DNA of 64,000 nucleotides from Prochlorococcus sp. RS04 (GCF_001989455.1 NZ_CP018346.1:930001-994000); one strand, 5' to 3'; counted from the first letter of the stretch, positions 39,794 to 48,680 are shown. Numbers and translations are program-made. Notes: generated by a model from the sequence alone, not told the origin.

Positions 39794-39947
39794 TTCAACA
39801 CAAGAGTTAATAAATTTAAAAGAACAAAATAATTCAAAAATTAATCTTACTTCAGATAAAGATCCTATTTTATGTAATCATTGCAAAAGGACTGCATCAA
39901 ATGGTGTTAGATGTTTAGGAATGTGTGTAGCAGATAATGATTACTAG
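39780..39947 (+). CDS. Small four-cysteine protein of unknown function
   Basis: I start this at ATG 39780 (55 residues), which overlaps the upstream gene by 14 bases; an ATG at 39735 would add 15 residues read inside that gene. The C-terminal half, DPILCNHCKRTASNGVRCLG plus MCVADNDY, holds four cysteines as CX2C...CX3C, so it may be a small zinc ribbon or knuckle. The compact Cys arrangement and overlap suggest a real, co-translated gene. Its function is unknown. Confidence 0.65.
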   Translation: MTLFDSTQELINLKEQNNSKINLTSDKDPILCNHCKRTASNGVRCLGMCVADNDY

Positions 39948-40158
39948 AATAATTCAAATTCTCATATAAATAATCTGATGAAAATAATTAATAAATTAAC
40001 TAAATTTTATTTATTAATGGATATCAAGTATTATTTAAAAAAAAATAAAGAAAAGATTATTTTTCTGTATATCAATAAGTAATTGAAAGTTTATACCCTT
40101 TATTTGAAATTGAAGTTCTTAGAAAATTTCATAATTAAATGTGTAAAAAAATTAAATA

Positions 40159-40229
40159 AGGCGGCACCCAGATTCGAACTGGGGATAAAGGATTTGCAAT
40201 CCTCTGCCTTACCACTTGGCCATGCCGCC
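40159..40229 (-). tRNA. tRNA-Cys (anticodon GCA)
   Basis: On the minus strand the 71-base cloverleaf runs from GGCGGCATGGCCAAG to TGGGTGCCGCC plus the discriminator U. The acceptor GGCGGCA pairs with TGCCGCC. The anticodon arm AGGAT-TTGCAAA-TCC reads GCA, for UGU/UGC codons, and U73 is the usual tRNA-Cys identity base. CCA is not encoded. On the plus strand this region is open in one frame and gives a false protein extension to the LpxB-related gene at 40272. The 211 bases before it (39948-40158) hold no convincing gene. Confidence 0.96.
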
Positions 40230-40271
40230 GAAAAAGATTCGATTGAGTCTTTTTATGATCTTAACAGTAAG

Positions 40272-41501
40272 GTGTCTCATTCTCTATTATTTATATGCAA
40301 CGGTCATGGAGAAGATGTAATCGCATCGGAGATAATAAAAAGATTACTAAAAAAAATAAAAAATAAAAATATTGAAGTTTTGCCGTTAGTAGGAAATGGA
40401 GATGTATTTAATTCCATAAAATCAAAGAATTTTCGTAAAATAGGATATTTAAAAGAGCTGCCTAGTGGAGGTTTTAGCAATCAAAGTCTGAAGGGATTTG
40501 TGCTTGATTTGTTTGCAGGATTTTTAATCGATAATTTAAGAAATTTTCTACTTGTAAAACAGAAGTCAAAACATAAATGCAAAATTATCGCTGTAGGCGA
40601 TTTTTTGCCATTAATCTACGCTTGGAGTTCAGAATGCGACTTTAGTTTCATTGGAACCCCCAAAAGTGACCATACTTGGAGTAGTGGGCCAGGTTGGGAT
40701 TTAAGCGATTTTTATCATAAGTTGAAAGGTTCTGAATGGGATCCATGGGAAATGTTTTTAATGAAATCTCCAAGATGTAAAAATTTAATTATGAGAGATA
40801 AAATTACAGCTAATAATTTGTATAAAAAAAATATTGATGCAAAATACTTGGGTAATCCAATGATGGATTTTGTCAATGTAACAAACGACAAGATATCAAA
40901 TATTATTTCTTTTAAAAGGATTATTTTATTAGTTGGCAGTAGATACCCTGAAGCTCTTAAAAATCTTGATAATTTTCTAAATTGTTTGCAAGATTTTGAT
41001 TTATCAAAGGAATTGGTAATACTTTTGCCTTTGAGCATTAACGCGAATGTGATTCAAATTCAAAATTATTTAAATAAATATGGTTTTATAAAGCAAAGTA
41101 AAGTTAAATTTCTTATTGATGAAGATTCAGTATGGAAAAAGAAAGATCAATATCTAGTGATAGGAAAAGGTAAATTCAATTCATGGGCCAGTATGGCAGA
41201 AGTTGGTTTGTCTAATGCAGGAACTGCTACAGAGCAAATTGCTGGCCTTGGAATTCCATCCCTTTCTCTACCGGGACCTGGACCACAATTTACAAAATCA
41301 TTTGCAAAAAGACAATCAAGATTATTGGGAGGTAGTGTTTTAGTTTGCAAGAACAAAAAAATTCTTTTAAAACGTTTAAGTTTTCTTTTGAAAGGAAAAG
41401 TTTATAGGTCAGAACAAGCAAAAATTGGAAAAAAAAGAATGGGGGAATCCGGAGCAAGTAAGAAAATCGTAGATGCCATAAACCTTCATTTGTTATCTTA
41501 G
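40272..41501 (+). CDS. Lipid-A-disaccharide-synthase-related protein
   Basis: This 409-residue protein resembles the cyanobacterial LpxB-related family (glycosyltransferase-B-like): ICNGHGEDVIASEIIKRL at its N terminus, IGTPKSDHTWSSGPGWD, FLMKSPRCKNLIMRDK and a C-terminal SNAGTATEQIAGLGIPSLSL that parallels the nucleotide-sugar site of GT-B enzymes. I set the start at GTG 40272, just after the tRNA-Cys; the frame is open back to 40083, but that part is only antisense tRNA. True glycosyl transfer is not proven. The next small gene is 35 bases on. Confidence 0.8.
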   Translation: MSHSLLFICNGHGEDVIASEIIKRLLKKIKNKNIEVLPLVGNGDVFNSIKSKNFRKIGYLKELPSGGFSNQSLKGFVLDLFAGFLIDNLRNFLLVKQKSKHKCKIIAVGDFLPLIYAWSSECDFSFIGTPKSDHTWSSGPGWDLSDFYHKLKGSEWDPWEMFLMKSPRCKNLIMRDKITANNLYKKNIDAKYLGNPMMDFVNVTNDKISNIISFKRIILLVGSRYPEALKNLDNFLNCLQDFDLSKELVILLPLSINANVIQIQNYLNKYGFIKQSKVKFLIDEDSVWKKKDQYLVIGKGKFNSWASMAEVGLSNAGTATEQIAGLGIPSLSLPGPGPQFTKSFAKRQSRLLGGSVLVCKNKKILLKRLSFLLKGKVYRSEQAKIGKKRMGESGASKKIVDAINLHLLS

Positions 41502-41536
41502 TAAATGGCACTAGCTTATTAATTATTAATTCTTTT

Positions 41537-41803
41537 ATGTATCCAATAAATGATCGGCAATATCTAAAAATTTGTGCAGAGATTGCAAAACTTATGAGTA
41601 TAAGCTTATCTTCTGCTAAAAAGAAAGTAGAAATTCAAATTGCAAAAGAAGGCTCGAAAACTATTCAAGAAAAAATACAAGTTGCACAAAATGTTTTAAA
41701 AATTTGTGAAAAAAATGGTGGAGATAAATTAAGTTCTTCAAGAATACTTGATAAGCTTATGGAAACCCTTGATGGTGAAGATAATTTTTTAACTGAAGAT
41801 TGA
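41537..41803 (+). CDS. Small conserved protein of unknown function (possibly DUF3181)
   Basis: The 88-residue, mostly helical protein (RQYLKICAEIAKLMSISLSS, KKVEIQIAKEGSKTIQEKIQ) ends in an acidic tail (ETLDGEDNFLTED). It may be the cyanobacterial DUF3181 family; I recall that group being of this size but cannot check. No catalytic motif or membrane span is seen. It sits 35 bases after the LpxB-related gene and 3 bases from the 3' end of the exonuclease gene on the other strand. Confidence 0.7.
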   Translation: MYPINDRQYLKICAEIAKLMSISLSSAKKKVEIQIAKEGSKTIQEKIQVAQNVLKICEKNGGDKLSSSRILDKLMETLDGEDNFLTED

Positions 41804-41806
41804 TTT

Positions 41807-42442
41807 TTAATGTTCAAATATATTTGAGAATTTTAGTATGTCTAAATCAGCATATAGAGAAACTGTTTCGAAACATTTTTGAGCTAATTCATATCTATTC
41901 TCTCTTTCTAAGATAACTTTTAATTTATGCATGGCTTCAATTAAATATCTAACATCATTTGCTGCATAATCTAATTGATCTTTTGTTAAATCTTCGTTGC
42001 TACCCCAATCACTACTTTGCGAGCTTTTGTCCAGTTCTATACCTAACAATTCATTAATTAAATCCTTTAAACCGTGTTTATTTGTATAAGTTCTTGCCAA
42101 CTTACTAGCAATTTTTGTACAAAAAATATTTTTTGTATTAATCTCAAGATTGCATTTTAGAGCTGCTACATCAAATCTTGCGTAGTGAAATATTTTAGTA
42201 ATTTTTTCATCTTCAAGAAGTTTTTTTAAATGAGGTGCAGAAGATGTATTAAGTTCGATTTTTATACACGATGTTCTTTTAAATTCATTGCATATTTGTA
42301 CTAAACAGAGCCTATCTCTTCCATGAATTAAACCCATTGCTTCAGTGTCAATAGCTAGGTAGGATGATTTTTTATAAAGATTGTATAAATCTACTGTTAA
42401 ATCGTTATAAAGAAGATCAATATTTTTATTTTTAATAGTCAT
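41807..42442 (-). CDS. DEDD 3'-5' exonuclease (RNase D-like)
   Basis: This 211-residue protein covers the RNase D nuclease domain. Exo I is IDTEAMGL with Asp32 and Glu34; Exo II is IFHYARFDVAALK near 84; Exo III is DQLDYAANDVRYLIEAM near 160, with Tyr and Asp. It lacks the C-terminal HRDC domain of full RNase D, so it is the short form. It likely trims tRNA or other RNA 3' ends using two metal ions. It diverges from the CCB-like gene with a 163-base spacer. Confidence 0.88.
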   Translation of the reverse strand: MTIKNKNIDLLYNDLTVDLYNLYKKSSYLAIDTEAMGLIHGRDRLCLVQICNEFKRTSCIKIELNTSSAPHLKKLLEDEKITKIFHYARFDVAALKCNLEINTKNIFCTKIASKLARTYTNKHGLKDLINELLGIELDKSSQSSDWGSNEDLTKDQLDYAANDVRYLIEAMHKLKVILERENRYELAQKCFETVSLYADLDILKFSNIFEH

Positions 42443-42527
42443 TTTTAATAAGTATTTAAAGAAATTTAAGGTTTAGAATATTACTTAAGATTTTATATAA
42501 TTAAGAATTTTTATCTAATAGGAATAT

Positions 42528-42556
42528 TTTACAGAATAATTCTAAAAAATTATAAT
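42528..42556 (+). promoter_or_regulatory. Likely sigma-70-type promoter for the CCB-like gene
   Basis: TTTACA at 42528-42533 and a consensus TATAAT at 42551-42556 are separated by 17 bases. Transcription should begin near 42563, leaving a leader of about 43 bases to the ATG at 42606. The remaining spacer to the divergent exonuclease gene (42443-42527) is AT-rich and shows nothing else clear. Confidence 0.5.
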
Positions 42557-42605
42557 ATGATGTAACTTTAATTTTTATTCTCAAGTTACTAGAAAAAATT
42601 ATTTA

Positions 42606-43163
42606 ATGTCATATTCCTTAAATTCAACATTATTGCTGACAATTCTCTTGGCCATAGGATTATTTTTTTTTCTTAGGGCTTCCAGTAAAGATAGAACAAC
42701 CATCGTTGAAATTTCATCTTCTCAGCAGCCAATTAAGGTTTTAAATGGTTTATGTGAATGGCTTAATTTGAGGGGATGGAAGCAAACAGGAGGAGATTTT
42801 GAACAAAGAATTTTAATATTCAAGGGTCAAGTTGTTTCTAGTAAATTCTTAGCAATTTTTTTAGGTTTTCTTGGCGGTTTTGGTTCATGTGCTTTGGGAT
42901 TAGTAATTATTCAAATATATCCTGAATTGGGTTGGTGGCCTATTCTTTTGGGATTAATTGGTGGACCCTTGTCTGGAATTGTTTATTTTAAAAAATCAGC
43001 AAGAGAGGAGAAATTTGAATTAAGGTTGATCAACGAAAATGAAAATGATTCAACTTTTATGAGACTTAGAGCCCATAGGGATGAATTAATCTCTTTAGAA
43101 AATGAACTTGGAGAAAAACTTCAATTGAAAAGTGACGGTTCTTTATTTAAAACACCTATTTAA
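42606..43163 (+). CDS. CCB2/CCB4-like cytochrome b6 heme c assembly factor
   Basis: This 185-residue membrane protein begins STLLLTILLAIGLFFFLRAS followed by KDRTT, the pattern I recall for the cyanobacterial cofactor-assembly-of-complex-C family (CCB2/CCB4 type). Two or three membrane spans are visible: residues 6-24, 80-101 and 111-128. The C terminus is a charged helix (DSTFMRLRAHRDELISLENE). The family helps attach the extra heme (c-n) to cytochrome b6 in the thylakoid. The match is from memory; petB is not in the window. Confidence 0.65.
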   Translation: MSYSLNSTLLLTILLAIGLFFFLRASSKDRTTIVEISSSQQPIKVLNGLCEWLNLRGWKQTGGDFEQRILIFKGQVVSSKFLAIFLGFLGGFGSCALGLVIIQIYPELGWWPILLGLIGGPLSGIVYFKKSAREEKFELRLINENENDSTFMRLRAHRDELISLENELGEKLQLKSDGSLFKTPI

Positions 43164-43191
43164 GATACTTTAAAATTTTATTCGATAATTT

Positions 43192-44220
43192 TTAATCAAA
43201 AATATTGTTCTCTATACAGAATTTCTCTAAATCTTTATCGTTTAACCAATCTTGGGGTTTTGTAAAAATTGATGTGAGAAATTCCTCTCGAGAATTCTTT
43301 CTAGCTTTATATCCATATTCCCATCTAGCTAAAGGCGGTAAGGACATTAATATAGATTCAGTTCTGCCATTTGTTTGTAGTCCAAAAATTGTCCCTCTAT
43401 CCCAAACTAAATTGAATTCGACATATCTACCTCTTCGATATAGCTGGAATTCTCTTTCCTTTGATGAATATGTTTGAGAAGCTCTTTTTTCAATAATGGG
43501 TAAGTAAGAAGGGAGGAATGCCTGCCCACAATTTTCTGCTAAAGAAAATAAATCATCCCAATTTAAATTAGATCTGCCAATATTTTTTGAAGCTTTTGAT
43601 GCTTCTCCATTTTGATTATTTCCTCTATAAATATTGCCTGAACCATCTTGATAATCATAAAAAATACCTCCTATGCCTCTCGATTCATGTCTATGCTTCA
43701 AGAAGAAATATTCATCACACCATGGTTTGAAAACTTTATGCAAATCTTGATCAACTTTCTCACAAGCTTTTTTATGTTCATTATGAAAATTCCTTACATC
43801 AGAAAGATAAGGATAAAAAGGGGTTAAATCAGCACCTCCTCCAAACCACCAAACAGGACCAGCTTCGAAATATCGATAATTCAGATGAACTGTAGGAATA
43901 TAGGGATTCTTAGGATGCAAAACCATAGAAGTTCCCGTAGCGAACCATTCATGACCTTTTGCTTCGGGTCTTTGAGAGATTATAGATTGAGGTAATTCCT
44001 TTCCCTGTACTTCCGAGAAATTAACGCCTGCTTGCTCAAAAATAGAACCATTTTTCAATACTCTAGATCTTCCACCGCCACCTTCGTCTCTTAGCCAGGA
44101 TTCCTCTGTAAATTTCCCTTTGCCATCTACATTTTCAAGTCCTGAACAAATTTTGTCTTGTAGAGTTAATAAGAGATTTTTAGTTTTTTCTCTCGAGTTT
44201 TTAGGAGGTTCTTTCAACAT
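43192..44220 (-). CDS. hemF: Aerobic coproporphyrinogen III oxidase
   Basis: HemF uses O2 to decarboxylate coproporphyrinogen III to protoporphyrinogen IX for heme, bilins and chlorophyll. The 342-residue protein has [34 protein letters not shown] with substrate-site residues, [34 protein letters not shown] and [16 protein letters not shown]. All are HemF signatures and the length is normal for cyanobacteria. It diverges from mrp (160 bases), and supplies heme that HO1 in this window uses. Confidence 0.97.
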   Translation of the reverse strand: MLKEPPKNSREKTKNLLLTLQDKICSGLENVDGKGKFTEESWLRDEGGGGRSRVLKNGSIFEQAGVNFSEVQGKELPQSIISQRPEAKGHEWFATGTSMVLHPKNPYIPTVHLNYRYFEAGPVWWFGGGADLTPFYPYLSDVRNFHNEHKKACEKVDQDLHKVFKPWCDEYFFLKHRHESRGIGGIFYDYQDGSGNIYRGNNQNGEASKASKNIGRSNLNWDDLFSLAENCGQAFLPSYLPIIEKRASQTYSSKEREFQLYRRGRYVEFNLVWDRGTIFGLQTNGRTESILMSLPPLARWEYGYKARKNSREEFLTSIFTKPQDWLNDKDLEKFCIENNIFD

Positions 44221-44380
44221 GTATTTAGTAAATCTTGAAGAAAAAAATTTTTTTGGTTAATTATAAGTTTCTCTTTATAATTTCTCTTAGGGGGTCCTTA
44301 TTGCCTATTATTTGATAGTTCGACATAGTTCTTAATCTTTTAAACAGTCGACTACCATTGTCAAAATATTTAAAAATTTA

Positions 44381-45451
44381 ATGACCACAATAGAAGATGC
44401 GAATTTTGCTTTACAAAAAGTTCTAGATGCTGGATCACAGAAAAATGTAATTGAATTAGCTTGGATTAAAAATGTAAGAGTAACTATACCGAGAGTAATC
44501 GTAACATTATCATTACCATCGTTTGCAAATTCTCAAAGAGATAGAATTGTAGAAGAGGTTAGAGGCGTACTACTGGATTTTGAAGATATTGATGATGTTC
44601 AAATAGAGATAGATAATAATCCTTCCAAAACAGAATCTCAAAATCAAAGTAATGCTCCTGAGTTGCAGAAGATTGATGGGATTCGACATATCATAGCTGT
44701 AAGCAGTGGTAAAGGTGGAGTTGGAAAAAGTACCATTGCAGTTAATCTCGCTTGTTCTCTAGCTAAATTAGGCTTTAAAACTGGTTTGTTAGATGCCGAT
44801 ATATATGGACCTAATACTCCCTCAATGATGGGAGTTGCCGAACAGAATCCAAAGGTTACAGAAGGTAGTGGCAGTGATCAAAGGTTAATACCAATAAATA
44901 AATATGGAATTTCATTGGTATCAATGGGTTTCCTCATAGAAGAAGGTCAGCCAGTTATATGGAGAGGACCAATGCTTAATAGTATTATCAGACAATTTTT
45001 GTACCAAGTTGAATGGAATAATCTTGATTTTTTGGTTATTGATTTGCCTCCAGGAACAGGAGACGCTCAAATATCTCTTTCTCAATCTGTGCCTATTTCT
45101 GGAGCTATAGTTGTCACTACTCCTCAACAAGTATCTTTGCAAGACGCAAGGAGGGGATTAGCAATGTTTAAACAACTCGGAGTACCTTTACTGGGTATTG
45201 TAGAAAATATGTCAGTATTTATTCCGCCAGATATGCCAGGTAAAAAATATGCAATTTTTGGTAAAGGTGGTGGGCAAACATTAGCTAACGAAAATGACTT
45301 ACCATTGTTAGCTCAAATTCCTATTGAAATCCCTCTCGTTGATGATAGTAATAAAGGCGTACCAATCTCAGTAAGTCAGCCAAATATAGAAAGTGCTGTT
45401 GTATTTGGTAATTTAGCTCAATTAATTAAGAATCAATTTGTTGATAGTTAA
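44381..45451 (+). CDS. mrp: Mrp/NBP35-family iron-sulfur carrier ATPase
   Basis: The 356-residue protein has an N-terminal MIP18 (DUF59) domain at about 5-85 and a deviant Walker A, SSGKGGVGKST, at 108-117. VDLPPGTGDAQI-like IDLPPGTGDAQISLSQ gives Walker B/switch II. ApbC/Mrp proteins carry 4Fe-4S clusters to target enzymes; the usual C-terminal CxxC of many Mrp proteins is not seen here (the region reads ENMSVFIPPDMPGKKY). It is followed 3 bases later by rodA. Confidence 0.92.
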   Translation: MTTIEDANFALQKVLDAGSQKNVIELAWIKNVRVTIPRVIVTLSLPSFANSQRDRIVEEVRGVLLDFEDIDDVQIEIDNNPSKTESQNQSNAPELQKIDGIRHIIAVSSGKGGVGKSTIAVNLACSLAKLGFKTGLLDADIYGPNTPSMMGVAEQNPKVTEGSGSDQRLIPINKYGISLVSMGFLIEEGQPVIWRGPMLNSIIRQFLYQVEWNNLDFLVIDLPPGTGDAQISLSQSVPISGAIVVTTPQQVSLQDARRGLAMFKQLGVPLLGIVENMSVFIPPDMPGKKYAIFGKGGGQTLANENDLPLLAQIPIEIPLVDDSNKGVPISVSQPNIESAVVFGNLAQLIKNQFVDS

Positions 45452-45454
45452 TTG

Positions 45455-46723
45455 ATGTTTAAGAGAATTTCTTTATTAAATAAAAGAGGATTTTTACAAA
45501 AAAAAGAAAACTTTGATAGAGGTTTTTTATTTACTCCACTACTTATAATTCCTCTGTTTTTTGTCATTATTTCGGGTTTCTTAATAAAAAGTATTCAGGG
45601 TGATCTATTAGTATCAAATTATTTGAGTCATATCCTAACTGGTTTTTTATGTTATTTTTTAGCATTTTTTATTTCTTATATACCCTTAGAGAGAATTAGA
45701 AAGTATATAGTTCCATTTCATTTGTGTACTTTAATATCCTTATTACTAATTTATTTTTTTGGGATTTCAGTTTCTGGAGCCCAAAGATGGCTAAACTTGA
45801 GCATCTTTTCTTTTCAGCCTTCAGAAGTAGCTAAACTTAGTACTGTATTAACTCTTGCTTTAGTACTCGATAAAAAAATAATTTTAACAATAAGAGATTT
45901 AGTATTGCCCTTATTAGTAGTAATTATTCCTTGGTTATTAATTTTCTTTCAGCCTGACTTAGGCACCTCTTTAGTTTTACTTGTTTTGACGAGTGTGATG
46001 CTCTATTGGTCGCAAATGCCCATAGAGTGGATTTTGATATTGGTATTTTGTATTATCACATCTATATTGTACCTAACCTTACCAACTCTTCTTATTTTCT
46101 GGATTCCAGTTATAGGATATCTTGCTTATAGATCTTCAAAAAAGAAAATTATTTTTTCTGCTATCGCTATTTCGTTCCATTTATTAGTGGCAAAACTGAC
46201 ACCAATTTTGTGGCAATATGGCTTAAAAGAATATCAAAAAGATAGATTAGTTTTATTTTTAGATCCAAATAGAGATCCACTAGGTGGCGGATATCATTTG
46301 ATACAGAGTCAAATTGCAATTGGTTCTGGAGGATTATTTGGGACTGGTTTGCTACAAGGTAAGCTGACAAATTTGCAATTTATACCTGAACAACATACTG
46401 ATTTTATATTCAGTGCTTTAGGGGAAGAATTAGGTTTTGTGGGGTGCACTATAGTTTTATTTTTGTTCTTTTTTTTGATAAAAAAACTTATTAATATTGC
46501 ATCAATTGCTAGGACTAACTTTGAATCTCTAATTGTTATCGGAATAGCCTCAACTTTTTTATTTCAAATAATTATTAACTTATTTATGACTATTGGATTA
46601 GGACCAGTTACTGGGATTCCCCTTCCTTTTATGAGCTATGGTCGAACGTCAATGGTGACTAATTTTATATCTATTGGATTTGTTTTATCTATATTGAAAC
46701 GTTCTAGATCACTAAGAAGTTGA
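45455..46723 (+). CDS. rodA: SEDS peptidoglycan polymerase RodA
   Basis: RodA is the SEDS-family glycan polymerase of the elongation complex with MreB/C/D. The protein of 422 residues has about 10 membrane spans and the SEDS signatures GAQRWLNLSIFSFQPSEVAKL near 112 and GTGLLQGKLTNLQFIPEQHTDFIFSALGEE, and ends LPFMSYGRTSMVTNFISIGFVLS. ATG at 45455 is preferred to the TTG just before it. It sits 3 bases after mrp and overlaps the histidine kinase start by one base (TGATG). Confidence 0.93.
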   Translation: MFKRISLLNKRGFLQKKENFDRGFLFTPLLIIPLFFVIISGFLIKSIQGDLLVSNYLSHILTGFLCYFLAFFISYIPLERIRKYIVPFHLCTLISLLLIYFFGISVSGAQRWLNLSIFSFQPSEVAKLSTVLTLALVLDKKIILTIRDLVLPLLVVIIPWLLIFFQPDLGTSLVLLVLTSVMLYWSQMPIEWILILVFCIITSILYLTLPTLLIFWIPVIGYLAYRSSKKKIIFSAIAISFHLLVAKLTPILWQYGLKEYQKDRLVLFLDPNRDPLGGGYHLIQSQIAIGSGGLFGTGLLQGKLTNLQFIPEQHTDFIFSALGEELGFVGCTIVLFLFFFLIKKLINIASIARTNFESLIVIGIASTFLFQIIINLFMTIGLGPVTGIPLPFMSYGRTSMVTNFISIGFVLSILKRSRSLRS

Positions 46724-48087
46724 TGAAATCACAAATAACCATAAAAAAAATTCAAGAGTTTTTAATTAAAGGAGTTCAAACCATATATGTTGATGATGAT
46801 ACATCCAGAAGAATGTGGTGGGCTTCTTTAGAAGTTATTCAAAAAGAATTCCTATCTCAGAATTATAAACAGGGGGGTATCTGGATCTCCTCTCCTTTGC
46901 CCGCTTTTAATGATAAAAAATTTTTAAATCAACTTCATGGATGGCTTTGGTCTCCTGAGGGGTTTCCATACTTTCAAAATGAGAATGCAGGTTTTTTACC
47001 AGTCAATAATTCAGAAAAGATAAAAAAAGATTTCGATTTATTTAGTAATTATAAAGTCTTAAATCTTTGTCAGGAAGATGGCTATGAACCTTTTTTGATG
47101 ATAATCACCCCAAATTTTCAATGCGTATTATCAATTGTAGGAGAAAAAGATAAGAAAATTCTATTAATGAAGTGTGATGAAGAAAGCCTAAAACTATCAA
47201 TTGAATTAATGCATGCAAAATTAAATCAAGAAAATTATGAGGAAGGAGTAAAATTTCGTAATGCAATAAATAATTTAGGTAACCTTAAAATTAATAAGCA
47301 ATTTGAAAAATTATTTTGGCCAATATTATCGGCAAAATTAGCAAATAATACGCCAAGTCATAACATACAAAATTTTGTGAAAAATGATGAAAAAAATGCG
47401 CAAATCACTGAAGCAAAATTATTACGTGCAATTTCTCATGAAGTAAGAACTCCTTTGGCAACAATAAGAACTCTAATAAGTTCTACTTTAAAAAAATATA
47501 AAATGGATGAATCAATGAGAAATCGTTTAATTCAAATAGATAATGAATGTAATGAACAAATTGATAGGTTTGGTTTAATCTTTAATGCAGCAGAATTAGT
47601 AAGTAATGAAGTGCCATCGTTGAATAACTTGGCGAAAATTAATTTAGCCGAAATTTTCAAAAAGCTTGCTCCTTTTTGGAATAAACAATTAAATCGTCGT
47701 GGTATTTCTTTGAAGATAGATATCCCCAAACAACTTCCACAAATTTTGAGTGATTCTGAAAAATTAGAATTAATGTTAAGAGGATTAATTGATAAAAATA
47801 CCAGAGGATTAAAAGAGGGTAGTACTTTAATTTTAGAATTAAGGCCAGCTGGTCAAAAGCTCAAACTTCAACTCAAAGTACAAAAATTAGATAACAATCA
47901 AGAAGAGATTCTAAAAAAAGATAATAGTTCTGATCTTGGTCCAGTTTTAAATTGGAACCCTCAAACTGGAAGTTTACAACTTAGTCAAAATGCCACTCAA
48001 AAGTTATTAGCTAGTTTAGGAGGGCATGTCACACAAAGACGTGATGCAGGATTGACGGTATTTTTCCCCATTTCAGATGCAAAATGA
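46723..48087 (+). CDS. Divergent sensor histidine kinase with degenerate ATP-binding domain
   Basis: This 454-residue protein has an N-terminal region of about 200 residues without a membrane span and no recognised sensor domain, then a HisKA helix pair with H-box AISHEVRTPLATIRTL, His239 being the phosphoacceptor. The following ATPase region (about 335-454) is eroded: the N-box region reads RGLIDKNTRG in place of the usual NLLxNAxK, the DxGxG box is not seen, and the G2 region reads QTGSLQLSQ. The gene overlaps rodA by one base, so it may respond to envelope growth. It could lack kinase activity or be trans-phosphorylated. Confidence 0.8.
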   Translation: MKSQITIKKIQEFLIKGVQTIYVDDDTSRRMWWASLEVIQKEFLSQNYKQGGIWISSPLPAFNDKKFLNQLHGWLWSPEGFPYFQNENAGFLPVNNSEKIKKDFDLFSNYKVLNLCQEDGYEPFLMIITPNFQCVLSIVGEKDKKILLMKCDEESLKLSIELMHAKLNQENYEEGVKFRNAINNLGNLKINKQFEKLFWPILSAKLANNTPSHNIQNFVKNDEKNAQITEAKLLRAISHEVRTPLATIRTLISSTLKKYKMDESMRNRLIQIDNECNEQIDRFGLIFNAAELVSNEVPSLNNLAKINLAEIFKKLAPFWNKQLNRRGISLKIDIPKQLPQILSDSEKLELMLRGLIDKNTRGLKEGSTLILELRPAGQKLKLQLKVQKLDNNQEEILKKDNSSDLGPVLNWNPQTGSLQLSQNATQKLLASLGGHVTQRRDAGLTVFFPISDAK

Positions 48088-48198
48088 AATGAGAATTAAG
48101 TTAAACATATATTAAATAATGTAGAAAATTTCTTGTGAATTTATAATTTTGCAAAATATGAATGCTAGTTTCTTATTATAAATAATTCAAAATTTAGG

Positions 48199-48621
48199 AT
48201 GACTGAAACTTTAGTTGGTCAATTTCCAAAGCATATAGGAAGTACTGGGGGTTTATTAAACTCAGCAGAAACCGAAGAAAAATATGCAATTGTATGGAAA
48301 AGTTCAAAGGAACAAGCATTTGAATTGCCTACCGGTGGTGCGGCTATTATGAATGAAGGAGATAATTTAATGTACTTTGCAAGAAAAGAACAATGCCTTG
48401 CATTAGGGACACAATTAAGAGCCTTCAAACCAAGAATTGAAGATTTTAAAATCTACCGAATTTTTCCAGGTGGCGATATTGAATTTTTACACCCAAAGGA
48501 TGGTGTTTTCCCTGAAAAAGTAAACGAAGGAAGAGAGAAAGTAGGTCATAATCCAAGAAGAATAGGTGAGAATCCTAATCCAGCTGGTTTGAAATTTACA
48601 ACTAAGAATACTTTTGATTAA
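48199..48621 (+). CDS. psaD: Photosystem I subunit PsaD
   Basis: PsaD is the stromal-side photosystem I subunit that docks ferredoxin and anchors PsaC. The 140-residue length is standard. The sequence has [18 protein letters not shown], a [16 protein letters not shown] segment, [29 protein letters not shown] and the C-terminal [19 protein letters not shown], all PsaD hallmarks. The upstream 111 bases hold a TATAAT at 48142-48147 without a good -35; trpE follows 59 bases on with its own promoter. Confidence 0.99.
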   Translation: MTETLVGQFPKHIGSTGGLLNSAETEEKYAIVWKSSKEQAFELPTGGAAIMNEGDNLMYFARKEQCLALGTQLRAFKPRIEDFKIYRIFPGGDIEFLHPKDGVFPEKVNEGREKVGHNPRRIGENPNPAGLKFTTKNTFD

Positions 48622-48632
48622 CTTCCTTAAAG

Positions 48633-48661
48633 TTGATATAAAAGAAGAAAATAATTATAAT
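48633..48661 (+). promoter_or_regulatory. Strong sigma-70-type promoter for trpE
   Basis: TTGATA at 48633-48638 and TATAAT at 48656-48661 are separated by exactly 17 bases, one of the best consensus pairs in the window. Transcription should start near 48668, which leaves only about 13 bases before the trpE ATG at 48681. There is therefore no room for a trp leader peptide or attenuator between this promoter and trpE. Confidence 0.55.
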
Positions 48662-48680
48662 TTGGGCTGGCATTATTAAT

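Noticed and set aside
39978-40082. A 34-codon open frame (MKIINKLTKFYLLMDIKYYL...)
   Set aside because: It is made almost only of AT-rich codons (Lys, Ile, Asn, Tyr, Leu) as chance predicts here, with no clear ribosome-binding site or coupling.
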